A stretch of DNA of 64,000 bases, taken from Candidatus Obscuribacterales bacterium (GTDB lineage Bacteria; Cyanobacteriota; Vampirovibrionia; Obscuribacterales; Obscuribacteraceae). How positions within the stretch are numbered: the stretch's first letter is position 1; each line of letters starts with the position of its first letter. This document shows, piece by piece, positions 55,413-63,392 of the stretch. The notes under the pieces were generated by a model that was not told where the DNA came from, did no database searches, and saw only the letters and a program-made list of their open reading frames with translations. Position numbers and translations under genes: made by a program. The stretch lies in NCBI GenBank assembly GCA_021732085.1, contig JAKFVQ010000020.1:62001-126000 (forward strand), read 5' to 3'.

Positions 55413-56613
55413 TTGACCCCCCAGCAAGCCCGGTCTTATGTGCCAGTTTTACGAATTCTGCCAACTCGGGATGCGCTTCGAACAAATCTTCACCACTGAG
55501 TTTGTTGACCAAGACCGGATAAAGTTTGTCGATTACATATTTGACGTCGGCTGAAAATTTCTCAGGTTCGGAGTGCAATTCGTTCTTGCAAATCTCCTTC
55601 CATTCAAGCGAGGCTCGTTCGCGAGCTAGCTTTTGAGCCGTTTTTAGCGAATTTTCCCAGGCGCTGCCGCGATACACTTGCCTGATCATCTCTTTGGAAA
55701 GATGTGTATCCTTGTATAGCAATCGCAGTTCGTCTGGACCGATGCTATCTGCCAGGGTAATTTGTCCGTCCGAAAGAATGAACTCGAATTTGCCGTCCCA
55801 CAATTCAATTCCTTTCTCAGAGAAAATCGCATAGAGAGCCAGACTCAATAGTAATGCACGGTCGCATAACTCTTGCATTTGAAACGAGGTCAGACCAGAA
55901 ATTAGCAGCGCTTCCTGAATGCTGAGCAAGCGATCTTTCGGTTCCAGCTTTGTGTAAAATTCGAGTACTGGATGCGGAAACCATTTTCCGGGCTGAGGTA
56001 CAGATTCCAGTCCAAGAGTAAACGCATAGTCGGGATCCTTCTGCAGGCGGGACTTCAGTGAACTCCCTTCCGGCATCCCAAAGCGGAAAACAACTTCAAG
56101 CGGAATCAATCGGGTTTGTTGCATCTCGGCTGAAGGGTATGAAAAAACATTTTGGTTGAGAATTACAGATGGTTGCGGGCGAAGCACTTCGGCCTTCATC
56201 ACTTCCATATATATAGGTTCGTGAATGCTGGCAGCGGTGGCAAGATCAATTGTCTCACCGTTCTTTCGGACGAGCCTGCGATAGTGTGATTGCAAGCCAT
56301 GCTTCTGCAAATCTTTGATCGCTTTACCCGATGCGAACTTGTTCAAGAAGTTCTCGTCAAAAACTCCAAGTTCAGGGCGCTGCAAAAGCTGCTGCCAAAA
56401 TTCGGAGCCGCGCAATTTCTCAAAAAAGTAAGCGCCGAATATTGCCAACGCTCTTCCTTTGTTTTTGATTGTGTCCGGCATTTTGCCCCAATCAAAAACG
56501 GAATAGTCGTCGGAGAATTCGAAGAGCAACGCCTCTTCATCCCAGGGGCACTGCCACACGCGCTTTACTGATCCATCATATGCTAACTTCAGTATTTGCT
56601 CGGCGGTGCTCAC
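55402..56613 (-). CDS. SAICAR synthetase, long form
   Basis: 403-aa ligase that adds aspartate to CAIR. Conserved PurC segments are YDGSVKRVW (about 13-21), FSDDYSVFDWGKMPD (about 32-46), a mid-chain ELWDGKFEF and LADSIGPDELRL (about 288-299). At 403 aa it is longer than the common 240-300-aa bacterial and yeast forms; the extra sequence lies between these blocks and at the C terminus. It is second in the operon, 13 nt after purF. Identity is good, the long form is notable. Confidence 0.9.
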   Translation of the reverse strand: MSTAEQILKLAYDGSVKRVWQCPWDEEALLFEFSDDYSVFDWGKMPDTIKNKGRALAIFGAYFFEKLRGSEFWQQLLQRPELGVFDENFLNKFASGKAIKDLQKHGLQSHYRRLVRKNGETIDLATAASIHEPIYMEVMKAEVLRPQPSVILNQNVFSYPSAEMQQTRLIPLEVVFRFGMPEGSSLKSRLQKDPDYAFTLGLESVPQPGKWFPHPVLEFYTKLEPKDRLLSIQEALLISGLTSFQMQELCDRALLLSLALYAIFSEKGIELWDGKFEFILSDGQITLADSIGPDELRLLYKDTHLSKEMIRQVYRGSAWENSLKTAQKLARERASLEWKEICKNELHSEPEKFSADVKYVIDKLYPVLVNKLSGEDLFEAHPELAEFVKLAHKTGLAGGSNAS

Positions 56614-56626
56614 TTTCGTTTCTCCA

Positions 56627-58066
56627 TTACATGGTTTCGCTTAGTTGCTTGCTTCGGTCGAGGTTTCGCATCTCCTCAAATTGAGTTCCGTGCGAGATGT
56701 CGGTCGGATAGGTTTTGGTTAAGCAGCCAGTGCAGAGGGTGTTTTGCCCGAGTGCTTGTTTTAGTCCATCGAGTGATTGATAAACAACGCGATCCGCGCC
56801 GAGCTCTTCTGCGATTTGTTCCTCTGTGCGTTCGTATGCGACGAGTTCGTCTGGACTTGGGAAATCGATTCCGTAATAGCAGGGATTAGCAATTGGCGGG
56901 CAGGTCGAAACAAGGGTTACGTCCTTTGCACCAGCTTGTTTGATGAGCTTCACGATTTGCTTTGCCGTGTTTCCTCTGACAATGCTGTCGTCCACGACTA
57001 AGCAGCGCTTGCCTTGTATTTCCGCAGCAATCGGGAAAAGCTTTCTCTTAATTGCTTCTTGTCTTGCCGCTTGATCATCGAGAATGAATGTGCGATTTAC
57101 GTAGCGATTCTTAATCAGCAATTCGCGAAATGGCAGTTCAAGCGCTTCAGCCATGGCACCGGCAGCAATGCGGCTCGTTTCCGGAATAGGCAGAACCACA
57201 TCAGCCTCAATTCCCCGGCGTTTGATTTCCTCTGCAAGGATGAGTCCGAGTTGAAAGCGAGCTTTATAAACCGCAGTGTTGCCCATCTGCGATTCGACGC
57301 GGGCAAAGTAAACCCACTCGAACATGCAAGGCGAAATCGATTTTTGCAGGTGCTGCTTGCGTGAGACCTTGCCTTCGATTGTGACAATTACCGCTTCGCC
57401 AGGCTTCACTTCTTCAATTTGCGTGTAACCCAAGTAATCCAGTGCGACTGTTTCGCTCGAGAATGCATAATTCTTTTCGTCACGCTTGCCGAAATACAAG
57501 GGGCGAATGCCATTTGGATCGCGGAATGCAAAAAGCGAACAATTTTTCTGAATGCCGACGACCGCATAACTGCCGACTAGCTCCGCCATTGCATAACCAA
57601 TTGCGGAGAAAAGTTGTTCATCGCTGCGCGGTGGCTCGTTTCCTAAGTGCGTGCAGAGAAGCTGAAGGATAACTTCAGAGTCTGATTCCGAGCCGAAGTG
57701 GACATGTTTGTGTTTTTCGATTAGTTCTTCTCGAACCTGGTAGCAGTTGACGATATTGCCGTTGTGCGCAATGGCTAAGCCAGCGTTACTGTCGAGAAAT
57801 GGTTGCAGAAGATTTGGATCGCGGCGCCCGATTGTGGCATATCTCGTGTGGCCGATGGCGGCTGGGCCGCGCAGTGCGCGAAAGCTGCGTTCCGAGAAGA
57901 CATTCTCGATGAGCCCGCTGCCCTTCTGCATGCTGAATTGGCTGCGCTTCGTGTCGACGGTCAGGATTCCCGCTCCGTCTTGCCCCCGATGCTGGAGGTT
58001 CATTAACCCGACAAATGCTTCGTATGCCGAGTCGTCAGTTCCGACTACTCCAACAAGACCGCACAT
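56627..58066 (-). CDS. Amidophosphoribosyltransferase
   Basis: 479-aa first committed enzyme of purine synthesis. The ATG at 58066 gives MCGLVGVVG, placing the N-terminal nucleophile Cys at position 2 after Met removal; GTG 58075 would bury it. The glutaminase domain covers about 1-230. The phosphoribosyltransferase domain has the PRPP loop CLVVDDSIVRGNT near 350. C-terminal Cys residues (TLCTGCLTKTYP) resemble the iron-sulphur/propeptide type of PurF. First gene of the operon. Confidence 0.96.
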   Translation of the reverse strand: MCGLVGVVGTDDSAYEAFVGLMNLQHRGQDGAGILTVDTKRSQFSMQKGSGLIENVFSERSFRALRGPAAIGHTRYATIGRRDPNLLQPFLDSNAGLAIAHNGNIVNCYQVREELIEKHKHVHFGSESDSEVILQLLCTHLGNEPPRSDEQLFSAIGYAMAELVGSYAVVGIQKNCSLFAFRDPNGIRPLYFGKRDEKNYAFSSETVALDYLGYTQIEEVKPGEAVIVTIEGKVSRKQHLQKSISPCMFEWVYFARVESQMGNTAVYKARFQLGLILAEEIKRRGIEADVVLPIPETSRIAAGAMAEALELPFRELLIKNRYVNRTFILDDQAARQEAIKRKLFPIAAEIQGKRCLVVDDSIVRGNTAKQIVKLIKQAGAKDVTLVSTCPPIANPCYYGIDFPSPDELVAYERTEEQIAEELGADRVVYQSLDGLKQALGQNTLCTGCLTKTYPTDISHGTQFEEMRNLDRSKQLSETM

Positions 58067-58269
58067 GCACTTCACCCTTTATAGTTCGGCCGGCGCAATA
58101 ACATCTAACAAGGATACGCTCTTTGCGTCCTGATCAACTTAGATGCACGGTCTTTTCTAATTATTGGGGTTAAAAAGTTAACACGACTTAGCGAATCGGC
58201 CATCAGAGCAAGTGCGGAGTATATCCGCCTGGGCTCGGATGTCTTGCTTAGTCTGGATATATGCGGAGC

Positions 58270-58392
58270 CTATTTCTTTAATAGTAGGTCGATGGCAGCT
58301 TTCAGCTGGGCGTCGCCGGTACTACTGGATTCGACGTGAACGTCTGGTGTTACACCGTGGCCGAGCCAGTGACCGGAGCCGTCATAGAGTTC
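58270..58392 (-). pseudogene. C-terminal fragment of an S41/tricorn-like peptidase
   Basis: The minus strand reads 40 codons to a TAG at 58270: LYDGSGHWLGHGVTPDVHVE near the start and ending in AIDLLLKK. HGVTPD followed by V is typical of the end of S41 family/tricorn-type C-terminal processing peptidases. An in-frame TGA lies just upstream and no more of the gene is visible, so this is a remnant. The rest of the gap between purF and the NUDIX gene (58067-58645) holds only a short direct repeat and no other gene that I can see. Confidence 0.55.
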
Positions 58393-58519
58393 TCAAGGAT
58401 ACCTAAGCGGTATGTTATAAGCGGCATGTTTAATTGAATGGTGATATAGCGAAGGGTTCATTAAGTCTCGTGGGACGGAAGCCTTGCTGGACAATGCTTG
58501 TGCACCTGCGAGCAGTGAA

Positions 58520-58551
58520 CAGTGATCGCTTTACACAGTGATCGCTTTACT
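58520..58551. repeat. Short tandem duplication
   Basis: CAGTGATCGCTTTAC followed by A or T is repeated twice in tandem (16-nt unit, 58520-58551) upstream of the NUDIX fusion gene. It may be a simple slippage product or a pair of binding sites. Confidence 0.7.
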
Positions 58552-58645
58552 GGGTTAGCCTGTGCATTTATGCAGGAATGAAGTCCGCTGTCGAGGAATT
58601 TCTGCCGTCGTGTAGAAACCAATATCGGATTTGCAAGGATTTCTT

Positions 58646-60088
58646 GTGGTAGTTTCTGACGCTCAAAGATCGACAAAGGATGTTCCGCACGAATCGAGCA
58701 ACGCTCTGACGAGTCGGCAATTGCTAGATGAAGTGACTAATGAGATACGCCAGCACGAGAAGCAGAAGCAATCTCAATCGTATTTGTCGAAAATTTTTGA
58801 TGGCGTCTATCGTGGTGACGATAAGAGTCTTGATCGCTTAAAAACTATGGCGTCTGAACTGTCTATTGCTGATCCGCATGGTGCTGCGGATAAACAGCAG
58901 CGCGAGCGCGCACAAGAAGCAATCCAGAAAGACAGAAGCCAGCAAGAATGGCAAGCAAGTGTAAGTAAATGGGGCGGAGTGATTGCGAAGACTGCGCCAC
59001 TTTTGATGGATGGAAAAGTCGGATTCGTTGGTGCAGCGATTAGTAGTGCGTTAGGCGAAGCGAAACCTTCGGATAGTCTTTCGGTGCAGATGGCGGATTT
59101 GGCTTTAGGAGCAGGAAAAGGGTTGCTCACTAAAACAGCATTCTCCGAATCGTCGCGGATTCCAGTGACTGGAGTTGGCTCATTGGCACTTCGCGCTACT
59201 GCTCTTGGTGTGACAAGCCGCGCAATTGAGACTGGTCTTAGCCGTAGCAACTATTTTGATCCGAGTAGTTCCGAATACTCCTTCTCCACCGGCATGGGCA
59301 ACCTGGCGAAGCAAACCTTTCATCCGTATGCAATTGCCACGGATCTTGCATCGTTGGGATTGGCTGCCACCGTTCTTGGTGCTGCTAATCAAGCCAGTGG
59401 CGGATTGATAATGCGCGATGTCTTCGCTTCGAGAATTGCATCGGGCGCTAGCTTCGGTTTCGCATCAGGATCTCTAGGGGAAGCGCAGAGACAGCTGATG
59501 TCGGGGCAGGATATCGACTTCGGCAAAATCTTCCTTGATGGAGGAAAGCAGGCTCTTGCTAGTGGAATTGCCGCTATCCCAGGCGGAATTCAGGGGCGTA
59601 TTGCTGAGAAACCGAAATACACATACGAGTATCCGAAAACTGATACCACTGCAACTGTAGTTGTATCTCTTGATGGTGGAAAGAAAACGGTCGTTATTCA
59701 GAGAGGTTTGGCAGTAGAAGCCGAGCCTGGCAAAACAGCATTCCCGGGCGGATTTATGAACGCTGGGAAAGAGAATGTATATGCCGCCGCGGCGCGAGAG
59801 CTGCGCGAAGAAACCGGACTGATTGTTAATCCAAGGGATCTTAAACTCGTTGATGTGCGATCGAATCCGGCGCGCGATCACCGTGGACATATCGTTGATG
59901 TCGGCTTCCGCTGGGATGTACCCAAGAGTATGACCGAAGCTGTTTTGAAAAGATTGAAAGCCGGCGACGATGCATCCGGCGTGAAAGTAATACCAACCAC
60001 GGATTTGCAAAAACAAAACATGGCATTCGATCACAACCAGCTTCGCGATACAAGCCTCTTCGGAAAACCAGCCAATACAAGTCTTTAA
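58646..60088 (+). CDS. NUDIX hydrolase fused to glycine-rich hydrophobic region
   Basis: 480-aa protein. GTG 58646 is preferred over TTG 58631 because AAGGA lies 6 nt upstream. The N-terminal 100 residues are polar and helical; about 100-325 has several Gly/Ala-rich hydrophobic segments (GLAATVLGAANQASGG). The C-terminal 150 residues form a NUDIX domain with the box GGFMNAGKE...RELREETGL; the first half is one residue longer than the canonical GX5E spacing. NUDIX enzymes cleave nucleoside diphosphate-X substrates. The fusion partner is unknown and may attach the enzyme to membrane or a pore. Confidence 0.82.
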   Translation: MVVSDAQRSTKDVPHESSNALTSRQLLDEVTNEIRQHEKQKQSQSYLSKIFDGVYRGDDKSLDRLKTMASELSIADPHGAADKQQRERAQEAIQKDRSQQEWQASVSKWGGVIAKTAPLLMDGKVGFVGAAISSALGEAKPSDSLSVQMADLALGAGKGLLTKTAFSESSRIPVTGVGSLALRATALGVTSRAIETGLSRSNYFDPSSSEYSFSTGMGNLAKQTFHPYAIATDLASLGLAATVLGAANQASGGLIMRDVFASRIASGASFGFASGSLGEAQRQLMSGQDIDFGKIFLDGGKQALASGIAAIPGGIQGRIAEKPKYTYEYPKTDTTATVVVSLDGGKKTVVIQRGLAVEAEPGKTAFPGGFMNAGKENVYAAAARELREETGLIVNPRDLKLVDVRSNPARDHRGHIVDVGFRWDVPKSMTEAVLKRLKAGDDASGVKVIPTTDLQKQNMAFDHNQLRDTSLFGKPANTSL

Positions 60089-60105
60089 GGCGAATCGGCC
60101 GCTAT

Positions 60106-60129
60106 TGGGAGCGCACGCATCCTGCGTGC
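60106..60129 (+). repeat. Palindromic repeat copy 5 (intergenic)
   Basis: TGGGAGC head, then GCACGCA-TCC-TGCGTGC, lying 18 nt after the NUDIX gene stop. It is followed by TTATGCTGCCG, like the flanks of copies 3 and 4. Here it is outside coding sequence, which supports a mobile or repeat-element origin for the purN insertions. Confidence 0.88.
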
Positions 60130-60156
60130 TTATGCTGCCGCTTTTAGAGTCGCGAT

Positions 60157-60984
60157 CTAGTTGATTGTATTTGCGTTATAGCGTGCTTGATTTGCGTTGT
60201 AGCGTGCACGATTCGCTGCTTGCCTTGCTAAACTTGCATAGTTCTTTGCTTTGGCGTCACCATTGTAAGACTTTGATTCTGCTCGCCGTGCTGCATAATC
60301 CGCGTTATTCGCTGCATACTCTGCCTGGCTTGCGGCATTTTTTCGATTCCATTTGTTTTTGTCATAGCGCGCTGTGTTGGCATAATTGCGAGACTTTGTC
60401 GCTTCGTTCTCTGCTGTTTGATAGTCATAATAGGCACCCTGGGAATTTGATGAATTCTGAGGAGCCGGGTTATATCCGCGATATCCCTGATTCGCTGAAT
60501 TATCGGGCATGCCTCCCTCAATGAATACTCTCAGCATCTCCTGACGGGATACGCCAGGAAACATTCCGGCTGCTGCATTCGCTGCGCTGCCTGGTCTAGG
60601 GACTGGAAGCGTTCTGCCCACATTTGAAGGGCGCGACATGTGCTGTTGCGGATATGACATTTGTTGCTGAGGAACGTTTTGCACTCCGCTAACAGGCGTG
60701 TTTGCCCAAGCGTTTTGATTGTCCACCGAATCAAGGCGGCTTTCCAGATCATTCATTGTGGTATTTTGATAGTTCTGATGCGGGGCGGCGCTAGGCCTCC
60801 TTTGCTGGGGCACAGATTGTGCTTGAGCAAAATTAGAGAATCCACCACTGAATGATGTATTTCCCGCAGTACCAAATCCACCGGTATTGGCTTGGTAGCC
60901 ATAGTTTTGGTACTGCGCATATACTGGTGCGACTTGAAGTAGCAGCGCAAACCATAAGGTGCTAGCGACATGGTCTCTCATCAT
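60157..60984 (-). CDS. Secreted Asn/Gln/Tyr/Ala-rich repeat protein
   Basis: 275-aa exported protein; signal peptide about 1-24 (VYAQ). The mature protein is Asn/Gln/Tyr/Gly-rich; the C-terminal third has short repeats built on NYAxxARY and AAxxAxYAA. Its ATG overlaps the stop of the upstream gene by 4 nt (60981-60984), so the two are co-translated. Function is unknown; composition suggests a surface or matrix role. Confidence 0.72.
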   Translation of the reverse strand: MMRDHVASTLWFALLLQVAPVYAQYQNYGYQANTGGFGTAGNTSFSGGFSNFAQAQSVPQQRRPSAAPHQNYQNTTMNDLESRLDSVDNQNAWANTPVSGVQNVPQQQMSYPQQHMSRPSNVGRTLPVPRPGSAANAAAGMFPGVSRQEMLRVFIEGGMPDNSANQGYRGYNPAPQNSSNSQGAYYDYQTAENEATKSRNYANTARYDKNKWNRKNAASQAEYAANNADYAARRAESKSYNGDAKAKNYASLARQAANRARYNANQARYNANTIN

Positions 60985-61919
60985 TTTGATCTCTTGAGGG
61001 TGACAACAGCACTATCAGAAATCTTATTGCCGCCATCGGTCTGTTTCACCGATTGCCATGTGAATTCAGAATCCGATTTTGGTGAGAACACATTAGTGGC
61101 AGCGGTGTCATTTCCATCTTTATCGACGCCTGCATAGTCCAGCAGCCACTCATTGTTATCTCTCGTCCATTTGCCGTAGCCGAAGCCACCGTCCGATGAG
61201 AAGTGCCATGAGACGATGCTCTCTTTGCGGGGATCAAAACCAATTATTTGGTAATCAACCGTTTTGCTTCCGTCCTTCTTTTCTGCGGTAGATTTTGAGA
61301 GCAGAATATTTTTATTCTCGGACCAGTTTACTTGCACCCGCACGGACCGGTCGGGACTATCCACACTCCAATTTCCAACCATCCACTCGACTTGTTTCAA
61401 GTGGTCGGACGCATGCTTGTCTTGGATAACAGTTTCAGTAGCTTCATTAATAAGCCACCGATCGTTTTGCTTTACGAGAACCATGGAAAAACGAGTCGCG
61501 GGAAGCTCAACCGGCCCCGCTTTTCTCCCAATCTCACCGGTAACTATGGCTACATTGCTCGCCGGAAAGCTTGTCTTGTCCGGATGTAATGCAAGCGTAT
61601 CTTTGCCTCTGGTTTCGAATAGTTTTGCAAACCTATTTTCCAGAGCTGCCTTTCCGCGCGTTTGTAGCCCTGCTTGGTCAATAAATACTGCATCATCAGA
61701 CCAAAATGAAATCGTGCGATTCGTGTTCCCGCCGCTAATTGCCTCGCCTAATTCAAGCAAGAGGCTATCTATTTCAGCTGTGGAATTTTGTGACGACGCG
61801 CTTACGGCAGTCGTTCGCTCTACTGCTTTCTTCTGCTGATCAGGAGCTGCGTTCGTCACTGGTGTTGTGAAAAGACCGACCATGAAACAAAGAGCAATCG
61901 ATTTCCAAGCTGTATGCAT
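60981..61919 (-). CDS. Exported SnoaL/DUF4440-like two-domain protein
   Basis: 312-aa protein. ATG 61919 follows CAGG by 7 nt and opens a signal peptide (about 1-25, MHTAWKSIALCFMVG...); the frame is open to TTG 61934. Residues about 45-150 resemble a SnoaL-like/DUF4440 cone domain (AISGGNTNRTISFWSDDAVFID). Residues about 165-310 form a second beta-rich, DUF1579-like domain (WMVGNWSVDSPD). Catalytic role unknown. First of a two-gene operon with the Asn-rich secreted protein. Confidence 0.78.
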   Translation of the reverse strand: MHTAWKSIALCFMVGLFTTPVTNAAPDQQKKAVERTTAVSASSQNSTAEIDSLLLELGEAISGGNTNRTISFWSDDAVFIDQAGLQTRGKAALENRFAKLFETRGKDTLALHPDKTSFPASNVAIVTGEIGRKAGPVELPATRFSMVLVKQNDRWLINEATETVIQDKHASDHLKQVEWMVGNWSVDSPDRSVRVQVNWSENKNILLSKSTAEKKDGSKTVDYQIIGFDPRKESIVSWHFSSDGGFGYGKWTRDNNEWLLDYAGVDKDGNDTAATNVFSPKSDSEFTWQSVKQTDGGNKISDSAVVTLKRSK

Positions 61920-61956
61920 TAGTAAACCTGCCAAAGGGAAGGCTTATTATAACGGA

Positions 61957-62382
61957 TTAGATGTTGAGCTCGAAAGAGAATTCAGGATCTTGTGAAATGT
62001 CGGTGTAGCGGATCCATCTCGGTGCGATTTTGAAGTAGCGCTGTTCGGGCATGTTTGCATAGCGCTCAGAGCCAGGATGTTTTTGCACATGCTTCTTTTG
62101 GCAGCGCGTCATTTCGGCGCCTTCAAGTAGTTCTGTCGTTCCTTCTAGTTGGATAGTGACTGCTTCGTCCCATCCAACGACCAGTGAAACATTTGGATTC
62201 GCTTCAATGTTTCGAAATTTGCGGGTGAAATTCTTTGTGCCGAAAACGAGTGCAAAGTCCTCTAGCTCAGTGAAGGCAACTACTGCTGATTGTGGCTTGC
62301 CTTGCCAAATAGATGATACGACCGCAAACATTTGGCTCTCGAAAAACTTTTGGACTAATTTACGTTTGCTCGATTCATCCAT
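61957..62382 (-). CDS. Pyridoxamine-phosphate-oxidase-like flavin protein
   Basis: 141-aa split-barrel protein of the PPOX-like/general stress family, which bind FMN or F420. LVFGTKNFTRKFRNIEANP and VSLVVGWDE are characteristic. The C-terminal YFKIAPRWIRYTD is also typical of this family. Cofactor and substrate cannot be told from sequence. It starts 3 nt after the stop of the membrane-protein gene upstream (62386), so the pair is an operon. Confidence 0.85.
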   Translation of the reverse strand: MDESSKRKLVQKFFESQMFAVVSSIWQGKPQSAVVAFTELEDFALVFGTKNFTRKFRNIEANPNVSLVVGWDEAVTIQLEGTTELLEGAEMTRCQKKHVQKHPGSERYANMPEQRYFKIAPRWIRYTDISQDPEFSFELNI

Positions 62383-62385
62383 AAA

Positions 62386-63075
62386 TTAGTGTTCGTCGAA
62401 GAATTGATCGTTTTCGTGTTCAGCTGGGCGAGGTCTAGTTGCCGGACGAGCGGACCTTCTTGGCGAAGGTTTTCGGTCGCGGTCCATGCGATCGATAGAG
62501 CGCTTAATTCCTTTTATACTGTCAACGAGATCTGGTGTGTCTGAAAGATCTGGTGGCACTGATTGATCTACGTTTTGCTGAGTGACGTCGTTCGCTTCCA
62601 TTGTGTGCAAATGAGGTGGGACGCTTCCAGCATTCTTTGCGCCTTTAAGCCATTTCCAATGCTTGAAGGCTGCTGTGCAGGCTAGGAAAAATGCGCTTAT
62701 GTTTACGAAGCCACCGATCTCTCGGAACATGGCACCGCCGCTGGTGAAGAAGAGCATGATTCCGACGGTGACCAGGTAGCCATTCTTGTGCCACCATGGA
62801 CGTTCATAGTTTTTCGTCGCAAACATGAAGAATAATGCCGGCAAAATTAGGATCGATAGTGGACGTGCCTGGAATCCTGTTCGCTCGGGATCACCAATCC
62901 AGTAAGTTCCACTTGTCCAGCCGCTGCTGTAAGTGCTTGGTAGGCTCACTGCCAGGGTGCCGAAGGAATCGCTGTCTTTTACCAAAATGAATAATGTAAG
63001 GAATTGCATGATGAATGCAGCAACCATCATCTTTCTTGGCGTAGTGAAGGTTTTCCAGGGTTCAAGTTTGATCAT
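62386..63075 (-). CDS. Membrane protein with basic tail, unknown
   Basis: 229-aa protein with about four hydrophobic segments in the first 145 residues. They are followed by a polar C-terminal tail of about 80 residues rich in Arg, Pro and Asp (DRMDRDRKPSPRRSARP). No family recognised. It is the first gene of the unit with the PPOX-like gene. Confidence 0.68.
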   Translation of the reverse strand: MIKLEPWKTFTTPRKMMVAAFIMQFLTLFILVKDSDSFGTLAVSLPSTYSSGWTSGTYWIGDPERTGFQARPLSILILPALFFMFATKNYERPWWHKNGYLVTVGIMLFFTSGGAMFREIGGFVNISAFFLACTAAFKHWKWLKGAKNAGSVPPHLHTMEANDVTQQNVDQSVPPDLSDTPDLVDSIKGIKRSIDRMDRDRKPSPRRSARPATRPRPAEHENDQFFDEH

Positions 63076-63232
63076 GATAGCTACACTTCTTGTTTGACTA
63101 CGCGACGGCGCTCGGCAACTCTACTTGCGGTTCACATCGCAGGCATTCTCCGAACGCAGCTAATTATATGAGGTTTTCGAATTCGCAGACACAGACTATG
63201 AATGTATAGTTTTTAGGAAGCAGCCATTCGAA

Positions 63233-63256
63233 GCAGGCTTGAAGCCTGCGCTCCCA
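63233..63256 (-). repeat. Palindromic repeat copy 6 (intergenic)
   Basis: On the minus strand TGGGAGC then GCAGGCT-TCA-AGCCTGC. It lies in the gap between the membrane-protein gene and the histidine kinase. Same structure as the purN copies. Confidence 0.85.
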
Positions 63257-63293
63257 CTTAGCGCTCGGATTTGGCGTTTCGATTCGGGGAGAG

Positions 63294-63357
63294 TTGCGCT
63301 TCTCAAATTGGGCAGAGTTGAGCTTCTCAACTTTGCGCTTCGTGAGCATTGCGCTTC
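63294..63357. repeat. Iterated TTGCGCTTC motif
   Basis: Four copies of TTGCGCTTC (one varied to TTGAGCTTC) begin at 63294, 63318, 63333 and 63349, 15-24 nt apart. They lie in the 317-nt gap 63076-63392, which holds no gene. They may be binding sites upstream of the divergent unit or a decayed repeat. Confidence 0.55.
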
Positions 63358-63392
63358 GTGTGGGTCCCGCCCGTTTATCGTGGGCTTTAGCT

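Noticed and set aside
58067..58260. Possible purine-responsive riboswitch upstream of purF
   Set aside because: I could not trace a conserved aptamer core or a terminator/antiterminator pair; a covariance-model search would decide.
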